A DNA stretch of 64,000 nt from an actinobacterium LLX17 (GCA_000471045.1 KI301992.1:295701-359700), one strand, 5' to 3'. Positions 25,503 through 34,107 are shown, counted from the first letter of the stretch. Notes: generated by a model not told the origin, from the sequence alone. Numbers and translations are program-made.

Positions 25503-25625
25503 TCAGCCCTGGCGGGCCTTGAGGCGGGGGTTCTGCTTGTTGATCACGTAGGTGCGGCCGCGGCGGCGGACGACCTGCGAGCCGGGCTGGTTCTTGAGCG
25601 AGCGCAGGGAGTTGCGGACCTTCAT
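25503..25625 (-). CDS. rpmJ: 50S ribosomal protein L36, cysteine-free type
   Basis: 40 residues: [15 protein letters not shown] then [22 protein letters not shown]. This is the zinc-independent L36 (YkgO type); the CxxC...CxxxxH zinc site of standard L36 is absent. AAGGAG lies six bases ahead of ATG 25625. Last gene of the minus-strand arm of the zinc-starvation block. Confidence 0.95.
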   Translation of the reverse strand: MKVRNSLRSLKNQPGSQVVRRRGRTYVINKQNPRLKARQG

Positions 25626-25636
25626 GGGTTTCTCCT

Positions 25637-25810
25637 TCAGAGGGTGTCGGGGTCGATGAGCCCGGCGTGCACCGCGCGGACGATGCGGCGCGGCACCCGC
25701 ACCTCGCGTCCGTCGACGGTGATGGGGACGAGGTCGGGTGCGGTCGCCTTCCACTGCGACCGGCGGTGCCGGGTGTTGCTGCGTGAGGTCTTGCGCTTCG
25801 GGACGGCCAT
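25637..25810 (-). CDS. rpmF: 50S ribosomal protein L32, cysteine-free type
   Basis: 57 residues: [21 protein letters not shown] followed by [11 protein letters not shown] and a basic tail. Standard L32 carries four zinc-binding cysteines in its second half; here none is present. Position in the block and the missing zinc knuckle mark it as the zinc-sparing paralogue. Confidence 0.95.
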   Translation of the reverse strand: MAVPKRKTSRSNTRHRRSQWKATAPDLVPITVDGREVRVPRRIVRAVHAGLIDPDTL

Positions 25811-25849
25811 GGTGCTCCTTGCTTCTGGTTCTCCGGCAGGGATGACGGT

Positions 25850-26929
25850 TCAGGCGACGCGGCGCACCGGGCCGAGCCACGGCTCGAGCCCGTCGTGCGC
25901 GGCCTCCCAGTACAGGCCGCGCTCGGTGGCTTCGGCCTCGGTCAGCAGGCAGTGCTCGAACGCGGCGCGGATCTCGTCGGCCCCGTCGTCGACGCCGGTC
26001 ACGACGATGCGGGTGGCCGGCGTGGAACGCCCCCAGGAGGCGCCGGTGCCGATGCTGAGCTGGCCGCCGGCGCCCTCCCACTCGCAGGCCACGCCGGGAC
26101 GCGTCGGCAGCCAGAAGCAGCCGCGCGACCGTCGAGGGCCGCCGCCGATCAGCTCGACGCAGTCGAGCAGGCGTCCCGGGTGCAGGGGCCGGGTCGAGCG
26201 AAGGTCCAGTCGCCACACGTGCGCGGACTCGAGCTCGGGCAGCGAGCCGGCACGCGCGACGTCGACCCAGCGCTCGGTGCGGTGGTGCTGGTGCAGGTCG
26301 GTGACGAGTCGGCGGGCGTCCAGAGCCGAGGCGTCCTCGACGATCTCGGCGCCGGGCCGTACCAGTGCGCGCAGCAGGTCGCGGGACGGGTCGTCGAGGC
26401 CGCCGGTGGCGATGATGATGTCGGCGTACTCGACCAGGGCTGCGTGGGCCTCGGCCACGCCGCGCGAGTCCTCCTCGCTGGTGTGCAGGCCGCGCTCGCC
26501 GAGCAGGTCCTCGCCGAGCAGGTCGTCGTGGACCCGGCCACCGTCGAGGGCGTGGACCACCGCAGTGATGGTGACGTGGGGTGCCGCCTGGGGATCGACC
26601 GCCAGGACGCGGCACACCTGTGAGGCGTCGGCCGCGACAGGGAGGTGCGCCACGATGGCATCCCACCGACCTGAGGCGGCCAGACGCTCCAGGCTCGGCA
26701 CGATGTCCTCGCGCAGGGCACAGCTGACGCAGGCGTGGTCGAGGTCATGGTGCTCGGACTCCACCAGACCGGTGAGGTCGCTGACCCGCCGGGTGAGCCG
26801 CTGGGACGGCACGTCGAGGACGTGCCGCATGACGGCAGCCTGAGAGAGGTCGAACTGCATCCCGACAGTGGCCGACGCCGTGGCGGCGTCGTCGATGCCG
26901 GTGACGAGGACGACCGGGACGCGGCTCAC
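25850..26929 (-). CDS. CobW/COG0523-like protein, candidate ribosome-hibernation recruiter (Mrf-like)
   Basis: 359 residues with COG0523 shape: N-terminal Rossmann-like part ([18 protein letters not shown]), a CxxC (Cys67, Cys70 in [12 protein letters not shown]) at the site of the CxCC metal motif, and a CobW C-terminal domain (WLPTRPG...WGRS). The P-loop GxxxxGKS/T is not preserved, so GTP hydrolysis is doubtful. In mycobacteria a CobW-like gene in the zinc-repressed ribosomal operon encodes Mrf, which brings the hibernation factor MPY to zinc-free ribosomes. The context here is the same. GTG start overlaps the rpmE stop. Confidence 0.82.
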   Translation of the reverse strand: MSRVPVVLVTGIDDAATASATVGMQFDLSQAAVMRHVLDVPSQRLTRRVSDLTGLVESEHHDLDHACVSCALREDIVPSLERLAASGRWDAIVAHLPVAADASQVCRVLAVDPQAAPHVTITAVVHALDGGRVHDDLLGEDLLGERGLHTSEEDSRGVAEAHAALVEYADIIIATGGLDDPSRDLLRALVRPGAEIVEDASALDARRLVTDLHQHHRTERWVDVARAGSLPELESAHVWRLDLRSTRPLHPGRLLDCVELIGGGPRRSRGCFWLPTRPGVACEWEGAGGQLSIGTGASWGRSTPATRIVVTGVDDGADEIRAAFEHCLLTEAEATERGLYWEAAHDGLEPWLGPVRRVA

Positions 26930-27171
26930 GACTCGATCCCGTAGCGGCGGCGGAACTTCTCGACGCGTCCCTCGCTGTCGACGACGCGGCCCTTGCCGGT
27001 CCAGAACGGGTGGCTCGCGGCCGAGACGTCGACGTCGACGACCGGATAGGTCTGGCCGTCGAGCTCGATCGTCTCGGTGCTCGTGCGGGTGGAGCGGGTC
27101 AGCATCGTCAGTCCGCCGGACCGGTCGCGGAAGACGACGGGGGCGTACTCGGGATGCGCGTTCTGCTTCAT
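26926..27171 (-). CDS. rpmE2: 50S ribosomal protein L31 type B
   Basis: 81 residues: [20 protein letters not shown]..., [22 protein letters not shown]. Type B L31 has a longer middle loop and none of the cysteines of type A. First gene of the minus-strand arm; ATG 27171 lies 43 bases from the Zur box. Its stop overlaps the next start (GTGA). Confidence 0.96.
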   Translation of the reverse strand: MKQNAHPEYAPVVFRDRSGGLTMLTRSTRTSTETIELDGQTYPVVDVDVSAASHPFWTGKGRVVDSEGRVEKFRRRYGIES

Positions 27172-27214
27172 GGATCTCCGTCTCGTGGTGCGGGGCGTCA
27201 TACCGTAGGCTACA

Positions 27215-27229
27215 TGAGAATGATTCCCA
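27215..27229. promoter_or_regulatory. Fur-family (Zur) box in the divergent promoter
   Basis: TGAGAAT-G-ATTCCCA is a 7-1-7 inverted repeat with one mismatch, the usual Fur/Zur layout, in an A/T-rich patch. It sits between rpmE2 and rpmB, both cysteine-free ribosomal genes, so Zur with zinc would shut off both arms. Fur rather than Zur cannot be excluded from the site alone. Confidence 0.78.
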
Positions 27230-27248
27230 TCATACAGAAGGAGGTGTC

Positions 27249-27485
27249 ATGTCCCAGGTCTGCCAGGTGACCGGCGCCCAGCCCGGGTTCGGTCACCACG
27301 TCTCGCACTCGCACCGGCGCACCAAGCGGCGCTTCGACGTCAACGTGCAGCGCAAGCGCTACTGGGTGCCGAGCCTCGGTCGCCACGTCACGCTGCGGGT
27401 CAGTGCCCGTGGCATCAAGACGGTTGACCGTCGCGGCATCGAGGCCGTCGTCGCCGATCTGCTCGGCCGGGGGGTGAAGCTCTGA
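27249..27485 (+). CDS. rpmB: 50S ribosomal protein L28, zinc-independent type
   Basis: 78 residues: [29 protein letters not shown] single Cys remains, so no zinc knuckle. AGAAGGAGGTG lies ideally before ATG 27249. First gene of the plus-strand arm; its stop overlaps the rpmG start. Confidence 0.95.
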   Translation: MSQVCQVTGAQPGFGHHVSHSHRRTKRRFDVNVQRKRYWVPSLGRHVTLRVSARGIKTVDRRGIEAVVADLLGRGVKL

Positions 27486-27655
27486 TGGCACGCAAGGGCA
27501 ACGAGCTGCGACCCATCGTGAAGCTTCGGTCCACGGCGGGCACGGGGTTCACGTACGTGACCCGCAAGAACCGGCGCAACGATCCGGACCGCTTGGTGCT
27601 GCGCAAGTTCGACCCCACGATCCGCCGACACGTCGACTTCAAGGAGGAGCGCTGA
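27485..27655 (+). CDS. rpmG: 50S ribosomal protein L33, cysteine-free type
   Basis: 56 residues: [52 protein letters not shown]. None of the four cysteines of zinc-type L33 is present. ATG overlaps the rpmB stop (TGATG). Confidence 0.95.
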   Translation: MARKGNELRPIVKLRSTAGTGFTYVTRKNRRNDPDRLVLRKFDPTIRRHVDFKEER

Positions 27656-27681
27656 GATGGCGCCGCGACGGAGGAGCAAGA

Positions 27682-27987
27682 ATGGCTGAACGGAGCAAGA
27701 TCGTCGCGAACGAGCGACGCAAGGAGATCGTGGCGCGATACGCCGAGCGGCGTGACGCACTGCGGGCCGCCAGCAAGGACGTGTCGCTGAGCCTGGCCGA
27801 GCGCCAGGCTGCCTCGCGCGCCCTGTCGAGGCTGCCGCGCGACTCGTCGCCCGTGCGGGTGCGCAACCGCGATCAGGTGGACGGGCGGCCCCGCGGGCAC
27901 GTCGGCAAGACCGGACTGTCCCGCATCCGGTTCCGGGAGGCGGCGCACGCCGGCCACCTGCCGGGCATCACCAATTCCAGCTGGTGA
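27682..27987 (+). CDS. rpsN: 30S ribosomal protein S14, zinc-independent type
   Basis: 101 residues, the long S14 form: AERSKIVANERRKEIVARYAERR, RLPRDSSPVRVRNRDQVDGRPRG, GLSRIRFREAAHAGHLPG. The CxxC...CxxC of the short zinc form is lacking. AGGAGC is eight bases ahead of ATG 27682. It ends the plus-strand arm just before a strong hairpin. Confidence 0.96.
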   Translation: MAERSKIVANERRKEIVARYAERRDALRAASKDVSLSLAERQAASRALSRLPRDSSPVRVRNRDQVDGRPRGHVGKTGLSRIRFREAAHAGHLPGITNSSW

Positions 27988-27991
27988 GGCC

Positions 27992-28023
27992 GGTGGTCCA
28001 CCCGGTCGCCCGGGTGGACCACC
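27992..28023. terminator. Hairpin terminator between rpsN and the MmpL gene
   Basis: Perfect 14-bp stem, GGTGGTCCACCCGG (27992-28005), TCGC loop, complementary arm 28010-28023. It lies between convergent genes and can act in both directions. Confidence 0.85.
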
Positions 28024-28026
28024 ACG

Positions 28027-30324
28027 TCAGCGGCCGGCGCCGACGAGCTCGTCCTCGCGGTCGGGCTGACGCAGGTGCGGCCGGTCGAGCTTCTCGCCCT
28101 CGACGTCCACCTCGGGCAGGATGCGGTCGAGCCAGCGCGGCATCCACCAGGCCTTCTCGCCCAGCAGGTACATCAGCGCCGGGATCAGCGTCATGCGCAC
28201 CACGAAGGCGTCGATCGCGACGGCGACGGCCAGAGCGAAGCCCATCGAGCGGATGATCGGCTCGTCCTGCAGGATGAACGCCGCGAACACCGAGATCATG
28301 ATCGCCGCGGCGGCCGCCACGACTCGCGCGCTGTTGCGGAAGCCGTCGACGACGGCATCGCGGGTCGACATGCCGTGCACGTGCGCCTCACGGATCCGCG
28401 TCACCAGGAACACCTGGTAGTCCATCGCCAGCCCGAACACCACGCCGATGAGGAAGATCGGCATGAAGCTCACGATCGGCTGACCCTCCATCCAGCCGAA
28501 CGCGCCCTCCTGGAAGACCGCGACAGTCGCACCCAACGTGGCGAGCACCGTCAGCAGGAACCCGAAGGTGGCCGTGAGCGGCACGATGACCGAGCGGAAC
28601 ACGATCATCAGCAGGATGAACGCGAGACCGACCACGACCGCCAGGTAGACCGGCAGGGCGTCGCTGAGCCGCTCCGAGACGTCGACGGTGATGGCGGTCA
28701 GGCCGGTGACGCCGATCGTGGTGCCGGTGTCGGACTCGATGCCGGACTGCCCGTCGCGCAGGTCGGCCAGCAGCGCCTCGGTCTCGGTGTCGTCCGGCCC
28801 AGCGGCCGGGGTCACCAGCACGGTGGCGCCGGTGCCCTCCTCGTTGGTGCCGACGACCTGGGCGTTGGTCACGCCGTCCTGCTCGCCGGCCCACGCCGCG
28901 ACCTCGCCGAAGGCGGCGCCGCGGTCGTCCTCGGTCACGTCGCGGGCGTCGACCACGACGAGCATCGGTGCTTCGCGACCCGGCCCGAACGACTCGGCGA
29001 TGAGGTCGGACGCCTGACGCTGTGTGGTGTCGGAGGCGGCGGTGCTGTCGGTCGGGAAGGCCAGGTGCAGGCCCGTCATCGGCACGGCCAGCGCGCCGAG
29101 GGCGATCACGACCGCGACGACGGCGACCACCGGAGCCCGGCCCACGGTGCGGGCCCAGCGCACGCCGTTGTTGAGGATGTGTCCGTCCTCGTCGCGCTTC
29201 GGGCGGTACTTGCGCACGGAGCCGCCGAAGGCCTTGCCGCCGAGCATGCCGAGCAGCGCCGGCAGCAGGGTCAGGGCCACGAGCACGGCCACGAACACGG
29301 TGGCCGCGGCCGCGATACCCATGGAGGTCAGGAACGGGATGCCGACGACCGACAGGGCAGCCAGGGCGATGAGCACGGTCAGGCCGGCGAACACCACGGC
29401 CGAGCCGGCGGTGCCGACCGCGATGCCGATCGCAGCCCGGCGGTCATCAGTGTGGTGGAGCTCGGCGCGGTAGCGAGCCAGGATGAAGAGGGCGTAGTCG
29501 ATGCCGACGGCGAGGCCGATCATCGTGGCCAGCATCGGGGTGCTCGAGCCGATGTCCATCACGGAGGTGAGCGCGGTGACGCCCGCGATGGACAGGCCGA
29601 CGCCGAGCACGGCGGTGAGGATGGGCAGGCCCGACGCGACGAGGGAGCCGAACGTCAGCACGAGCACCATGAGGGCCACGCCGATGCCGATGGCCTCGGA
29701 CGCCGCACCCGGAGGAGCGAACGCCGTCATGCCGGAGCCGTTGGCCTCGGCGGTGAGTCCGGCGTCGCGGGCCTCGGCCAGCAGGTCCTTGACCGCGTCC
29801 TGGGTCGCCGGCTCGATGTCGGCCGGCGTCTCGACGTCGAGCTCGAAGGTGATGGTGCCGACGCGACCGTCCTCGGACAGCGGGGCCAGGGCGGCGGCGT
29901 CCTCGAAGGCCGCCTGCGGGTCCTGGCCGGACTCGAGCAGCGCGTCGAGCTGTGCCTGAGCCGCATCGGCGGGGTGCGCCACCTGCACGTCGTCGGCCAC
30001 CTGGGGCAGATCAGGGATCGCGCTGACGACGTCGTCGACAGCGGCCCGGTACTCACCCTGGACGATGTTCTCGCCCTCCGGTGCCGCCAGCACGATGGTC
30101 ACGCTCGACTCGTCGAAGGCGCTGGTGGTGCCCGGGAAGAGCTGAGCCTGCAGGTCGGCGGCCTGCTCCGAGGGGATGCCGGGGATGCTGAAGTTGTCGG
30201 TCATCGGCTTCGACATCGTCGCGGCGACGGTGCCGACGGCGGCCAGCAGCACGATCCAGACGGCGATGAACAGCGGCCAGCGCCGGAAGGCGGTGGCGCC
30301 GAGGCGGGACAAGAGGGTGGCCAT
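28027..30324 (-). CDS. MMPL/RND-family transporter
   Basis: 765 residues, two repeats each with one TM, a large outer loop and five TMs. First repeat starts RRWPLFIAVWIVLLA; the proton-relay helices carry VGIDYALFILARYR and GLAMDYQVFLVTRIRE, the typical MMPL GxxxDYxxF motifs with Asp and Tyr. Exports lipids or drugs. Shorter than mycobacterial MmpL3. Its start is one base past the stop of the upstream tetR gene, so regulator and transporter form one operon. Confidence 0.94.
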   Translation of the reverse strand: MATLLSRLGATAFRRWPLFIAVWIVLLAAVGTVAATMSKPMTDNFSIPGIPSEQAADLQAQLFPGTTSAFDESSVTIVLAAPEGENIVQGEYRAAVDDVVSAIPDLPQVADDVQVAHPADAAQAQLDALLESGQDPQAAFEDAAALAPLSEDGRVGTITFELDVETPADIEPATQDAVKDLLAEARDAGLTAEANGSGMTAFAPPGAASEAIGIGVALMVLVLTFGSLVASGLPILTAVLGVGLSIAGVTALTSVMDIGSSTPMLATMIGLAVGIDYALFILARYRAELHHTDDRRAAIGIAVGTAGSAVVFAGLTVLIALAALSVVGIPFLTSMGIAAAATVFVAVLVALTLLPALLGMLGGKAFGGSVRKYRPKRDEDGHILNNGVRWARTVGRAPVVAVVAVVIALGALAVPMTGLHLAFPTDSTAASDTTQRQASDLIAESFGPGREAPMLVVVDARDVTEDDRGAAFGEVAAWAGEQDGVTNAQVVGTNEEGTGATVLVTPAAGPDDTETEALLADLRDGQSGIESDTGTTIGVTGLTAITVDVSERLSDALPVYLAVVVGLAFILLMIVFRSVIVPLTATFGFLLTVLATLGATVAVFQEGAFGWMEGQPIVSFMPIFLIGVVFGLAMDYQVFLVTRIREAHVHGMSTRDAVVDGFRNSARVVAAAAAIMISVFAAFILQDEPIIRSMGFALAVAVAIDAFVVRMTLIPALMYLLGEKAWWMPRWLDRILPEVDVEGEKLDRPHLRQPDREDELVGAGR

Positions 30325-30325
30325 G

Positions 30326-30922
30326 TCAGGACTCCTGGGGTGGGGAGAGCAGCTCGCGGGCGTGCTGCAGGGCGTGGTCGAAGGCGTCGGCCAGCGTGGG
30401 TTGGTCGGGATCGTTGACGAAGCGGTCGAGGGCGCTCTTGAAGAGGGCGCCGAGCACCGCGATCGCGATGCGGCCGCGGAGCGCGTCGAAGGCGGGGCCC
30501 TCGCGCAGGGAGATCTCGTGGACGAGGACGGTGGTCAGCTCCACGAATCGCTGGTGTGCGGCGGCCAGGACACGCGGCTGCTGCATGACGGAGTGGGCCA
30601 GCGCGAACTCCTCGCGGTCACCGACCTCCTGGTCGAACAGCGCATGGGCCACGACGCCGAGGTCGAGCACCAGGTCGCCGTGCGGGCCACCGGCGCGGAA
30701 GGTCGCCATCGTGTCCTCGGGCAGCACGAGGGCCGGACCCATGACGGCGTCGAGCTTGCCGGGGAAGTAGTTGAACAGGGTGCGTCGGGAGACGTCGCTC
30801 GCGGCCGCGAGGTCGTCCATCGTGAACCCGTCGAACCCATGCTGGTGCGCGAGGCGCTGGGCCTCGCGCGTGATGCGCCGTTGCGTGGCGGCGCGGCGAT
30901 CGGTGGTTGCACTCTCAGTCAT
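30326..30922 (-). CDS. TetR-family regulator of the MmpL operon
   Basis: 198 residues; HTH DGFTMDDLAAASDVSRRTLFNYFPGK is a canonical TetR N-terminus. ATG 30922 gives a standard length; a longer form would overrun the operator. Two palindromes cover and precede the start codon (30907-30941), so autoregulation and control of the MmpL gene are likely. Confidence 0.93.
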   Translation of the reverse strand: MTESATTDRRAATQRRITREAQRLAHQHGFDGFTMDDLAAASDVSRRTLFNYFPGKLDAVMGPALVLPEDTMATFRAGGPHGDLVLDLGVVAHALFDQEVGDREEFALAHSVMQQPRVLAAAHQRFVELTTVLVHEISLREGPAFDALRGRIAIAVLGALFKSALDRFVNDPDQPTLADAFDHALQHARELLSPPQES

Positions 30923-30941
30923 CGAGTGCAACTCTGCACTC
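30907..30941. promoter_or_regulatory. Overlapping TetR operators at the tetR-mmpL promoter
   Basis: GAGTGCA (30924-30930), ACTC, TGCACTC (30935-30941) is a perfect 7-4-7 palindrome; TTGCACTC (30907-30914) pairs with GAGTGCAA (30924-30931) across nine bases. The shared half site suggests either two alternative dimers or cooperative binding. Confidence 0.75.
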
Positions 30942-31049
30942 GACAGCATCTCAGTGCAAGTCCGCCGTGCGTGACGTGGCCCACGCCGAGAGGGCCTCCA
31001 CGGGCGACTGGCGTGCCGTCGAGGGTCGCGATCCCGTATCTTCAGGTAT

Positions 31050-31079
31050 TCAGGGAGCATCGCTTGAGGGAGCGGTGAG
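31050..31079 (+). promoter_or_regulatory. Leader hairpin, copy A (upstream of orphan tadG)
   Basis: A 30-base stretch identical but for one base to the flp leader at 34329-34358. Core stem CATCGCT / AGCGGTG (one G-U) with loop TGAGGG. Downstream, CACAGGC (31083-31089) and GCCTGTG (31103-31109) form another stem, and GGGAGGGAG precedes an ATG at 31129 that opens a short N-terminal extension in frame with tadG. Confidence 0.7.
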
Positions 31080-31206
31080 TATCACAGGCTTGTCCACGGG
31101 CGGCCTGTGTGCAGCGGGAGGGAGTCCCATGGGCATGTCATGTCGAGCGCAGGACCCGCGCGTCTGTTGCAGCCGGCGATCACGGTCTGGGGGAGTGCGA
31201 GACGTG

Positions 31207-32517
31207 ATGAGCTTCTTCCGGCATCCCCGCGAGGAGCGTGGAGCTAGTGCCGTCTTCTTCGCTCTCGCCCTCACCATCCTGGTCGCGGCGCTCGGCCTGA
31301 GCGTCGACGTCGGCAACGTCGCCTACGAGCGGACCAAGGCGCAGCATGCCGCCGACACGGCAGCCCGCCAACTGGCCTATCAGTGCGCGCGGTACCCCAC
31401 CGGCGCGGACTGCTCGGCGTTCGACGAGACCGCCGCAGCCATCGCCGGCGAGTCGATCGAGGGTGGTGCGGTCACGGCGTTCCGGGACCCCGTCAGCAAG
31501 AGGGTGACGGTCACGGTCGACAAGACCGTCGACACTCCTTTGCTGGCCATGATCGGCGTCTCCACGAAGGACATCGCCGCCACGGCGGCAGCCCAGTACG
31601 GCGTGATGCAGCCGACCGAGGCCTACAACGTGCTGCCGCTCGGGGTGCACTACTGCACGTGGAAGAACTGGAGCAACCTGGCAGGCACCTCGCAGGAAGC
31701 CACCCGAAAGACGACTCTCCGCACCGACGTCCTGCAGGGCCTGGAGAACCTGTTGTCGCCCATCACCGGGAGCCTGCTGGGCGGCCTGGAGACGAAACGC
31801 CTGACCGACCAGCTCGGGACCGATGCCGTGGCCAAGTGCGACGACGCCGACGGCAACCAGATCCTCACGCTCAACGGCGCCTCGTGGCTCACCGGCGAGA
31901 CCGTCATCACCAGCGTCGTCGGCGGCCTGTTCGGGTGGGACGCGGCCAAGTGCGAGCTCGACGTGGACAGCGACCTGGAGACGTTCATCGGTGGTCTGGA
32001 GAACAGCGGCTTCATGCCCCAGGGCTGCCCGAAGCACTTCGGCAACGGCAAGATGGTGGACAAGGGCAATGTCATCCTGCTGCCGATCTTCAAGCCTGCC
32101 TCGCAGCTGCAGGACCGGCTCGACTTCAAGCTACGTGCCTGCGTCGGGCTCTTCCCCTCCGGCCAGACGTGCGCCGAGGTGCCGCCCAAGATCGGCGTCG
32201 AGGTCGTCGGGTTCGCCCCGTTCCACGTGACCGGCTGGAAGTACCCGGGCAACCCGGCGAACGTCGACAGCTCCGTGGGGTGTGCGACCATCCCGCTCGC
32301 CCTGAACCTGCGCAGCCTGGTCGCCAACGTCCTCGGCATGCTGGAGATCCTCGTCAACGCCCTGTTGGGGGCGATCGTCCCCACGAACCTCACTGCCTCG
32401 ATCAGCTGCAACGGGCTCCAGGGCTACTTCACGAAGTCGTTCACGAAGGACCCGAACATGCACTACGAGGTGGGCGGCGAGGACTTCGGGTCGAGCTACG
32501 CCTCGCTCGTCGAGTAG
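31207..32517 (+). CDS. tadG: TadG-like pilus-assembly protein, orphan copy
   Basis: 436 residues. TadG N-terminus HPREERGASAVFFALALTILVAALGLSVD (landmarks GASAVFFALALT and SVDVGNVAYERTKAQHAAD) with one TM, then a long extracytoplasmic part with several cysteines (VHYCTWKNW, CDDADGNQ, GCPKHFG). Highly similar throughout to the second copy at 35146. ATG 31207 is chosen; a GTG at 31195 aligns with the paralogue's start but overlaps the ribosome site. It has no flp or tadE next to it and looks like the remnant of a duplicated locus. Confidence 0.88.
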   Translation: MSFFRHPREERGASAVFFALALTILVAALGLSVDVGNVAYERTKAQHAADTAARQLAYQCARYPTGADCSAFDETAAAIAGESIEGGAVTAFRDPVSKRVTVTVDKTVDTPLLAMIGVSTKDIAATAAAQYGVMQPTEAYNVLPLGVHYCTWKNWSNLAGTSQEATRKTTLRTDVLQGLENLLSPITGSLLGGLETKRLTDQLGTDAVAKCDDADGNQILTLNGASWLTGETVITSVVGGLFGWDAAKCELDVDSDLETFIGGLENSGFMPQGCPKHFGNGKMVDKGNVILLPIFKPASQLQDRLDFKLRACVGLFPSGQTCAEVPPKIGVEVVGFAPFHVTGWKYPGNPANVDSSVGCATIPLALNLRSLVANVLGMLEILVNALLGAIVPTNLTASISCNGLQGYFTKSFTKDPNMHYEVGGEDFGSSYASLVE

Positions 32518-32545
32518 TCCCGCTCGCCCCGGAGGACGGGCAATG

Positions 32546-33535
32546 TCAGCGTCCTCGCCGACGGATCACCCGCCTGGCGGCGGTGACCACCAGGGCGAGC
32601 AGTGCGGCGACCCCGAGCCACGGGACGAGCACGCCCAGGCCTTCGACGATCCCGTTGACCGACCGGACCAGTGCGTCCCAACCGGTCTGCAGTCCACCCA
32701 GGAAGCCGCCGGGCTCGACCGAGGGTGCCTCCGGATCGGCGGAGAAGGTGACGTCGAGCGTCGAGAGCTCGACCTGGTCACCGAGTGTGTCGCGCTGGGC
32801 GCGCAGCCCCTGCAGCTCGGACTGGCGCTGAGTCAGCTGGGTCTCGCCCTCGATGACCTCGGAGGTGGTGGTTGCCGCCGTGATCAGCTCGGTCAGTCGG
32901 GCGACGGAGGCCTCGAGTGCCTCGATGCGGGCATCGAGGTCGACCACCTCGGTGGTCACGTCGACCTCCTGCACGGTGGACGACTCGACCTCACCCAGCT
33001 GTGCCAGCTTCTCGAGCGCGGCCGTGACCGCTCCCGCCGGGACCCGCACGGTGAGGGTGGAGAGCTGGTCGCGGTCGGTGCGCTGGTCGACCCGTCCGCC
33101 CTCGGCCTCGGCCCAGGTGGCCAGCTCGAGGGCGGCGTCCGCAGGATCATCGACGATGACGCTGGCCGACCCTGTGGTGATGACGGCGCGGTCCGGGTCG
33201 ACCGGCTCGGCCTCGGGCACGGGTGCCTGGCCCGGTTCAACGGCCGGCGCCGCCTCGGTCAGGTCGGTGGGTCCGGCGACGCCACCGGAGTCGCCGCGCT
33301 CCACGGAGGACCCCCCGGCGGGGATGCCCGAGACGTCCGTGGAACCCGTCCCCACCAGCTGGAGTCCGGTGCCGATCACCAGCACCACGGCACCGATGCC
33401 CGCACCGACCGAGACGAGACGCGCACGCCGCGCCCGGCGCCGGACGTCGGTGTCGACCGCGCCCATCACGCCGGACCGCATCAGGGCGACGCGCTCGTCG
33501 TCAAGCACGGGAGTCTGGGTCGGGGGGCGGTTCAT
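32546..33535 (-). CDS. DUF4349 membrane protein, possible partner of the ECF sigma factor
   Basis: 329 residues: cytoplasmic N-terminus of about 40 residues with RRRARRARLVS, TM (GAGIGAVVLVIGTGLQLVG), an outer DUF4349 region (ITTGSASVIVDDPADA, LTVRVPAG, coiled coil around DLDARIEALEASVARL and TQRQSELQGLRAQRD), a second TM (LGVAALLALVVTAA) and RRRGR tail. Its ATG overlaps the sigma-factor stop. An anti-sigma role for the N-terminal part is inference from that coupling; no classic zinc anti-sigma motif is seen. Confidence 0.85.
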   Translation of the reverse strand: MNRPPTQTPVLDDERVALMRSGVMGAVDTDVRRRARRARLVSVGAGIGAVVLVIGTGLQLVGTGSTDVSGIPAGGSSVERGDSGGVAGPTDLTEAAPAVEPGQAPVPEAEPVDPDRAVITTGSASVIVDDPADAALELATWAEAEGGRVDQRTDRDQLSTLTVRVPAGAVTAALEKLAQLGEVESSTVQEVDVTTEVVDLDARIEALEASVARLTELITAATTTSEVIEGETQLTQRQSELQGLRAQRDTLGDQVELSTLDVTFSADPEAPSVEPGGFLGGLQTGWDALVRSVNGIVEGLGVLVPWLGVAALLALVVTAARRVIRRRGR

Positions 33536-34107
33536 GAGGTCTCCCGCAGTGATCGGAGGTCGGAGCGCAGTCGGGTGCGGAGCCGCGAGAGCCGGTTGCG
33601 CACCGCCGCGTGGCTGAGGCCGAGCTGCTCGGCGGCCTGGGCGTAGGTGAGGTCACCGTCGAGGCACAGCTCGTAGAGCTGGCGGTCGGTCGGGGCCAGG
33701 GTGCCGACGGCCTTGTCGATCTCGGCGCGGACGATGCCGTCCACGACCGACTGCTCGACGGTCTCGTCCGCCGGCAGGTCGTCGTCGAGCTCGGTCGAGC
33801 GCAGCGCTCGGCGTCGATCGCCACGCCGCGCGTTGAGGGCCGTGTAGCGAGCGGTGACGAGGAGCCACGGCAGCGCCGAGTCGTCCACTGTGAGGTCGTG
33901 CCGCTTCTGCCAGGCCGTGATGAAGACGTCCTGGGTGACGTCCTCCGCGAGCGTCCGGTCAGCCACCACGCCGTAGGCCTGCCAGTAGACGGGCCGCACG
34001 TGCCGGTCGTACAGGCCGGCGAAGGCGGCACGGTCGCCGGTGCGCGCACGTTGAACGAGCACGGCGTCACTCACGTCGTCCACGGTGGTCCCCTCGGTCG
34101 GTCTCAC
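33532..34107 (-). CDS. ECF-type RNA polymerase sigma factor
   Basis: 191 residues, sigma region 2 (LYDRHVRPVYWQAYGVV, AEDVTQDVFITAWQKR) and region 4 (LAPTDRQLYELCLDGDLTYAQAAEQLGLSHAAVRNRLSRLR, cited by DLTYAQAAEQLGLSHAAVRN). No extra SnoaL domain. Divergent from flp and coupled to the DUF4349 gene. Embedded between the two tadG copies, so the pilus genes are plausible targets. Confidence 0.92.
   Translation of the reverse strand: MRPTEGTTVDDVSDAVLVQRARTGDRAAFAGLYDRHVRPVYWQAYGVVADRTLAEDVTQDVFITAWQKRHDLTVDDSALPWLLVTARYTALNARRGDRRRALRSTELDDDLPADETVEQSVVDGIVRAEIDKAVGTLAPTDRQLYELCLDGDLTYAQAAEQLGLSHAAVRNRLSRLRTRLRSDLRSLRETS

Noticed and set aside
27658..27690. Ten-codon open frame (MAPRRRSKNG) between rpmG and rpsN as a relic of rpsR2
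   Set aside because: Too short to align; it simply overlaps the rpsN ribosome site.
31129..31206. ATG 31129 with a strong ribosome site as the true start of the orphan tadG
   Set aside because: It would add a Cys/Arg-rich extension with no match in the paralogue; more likely a vestige of tadE.
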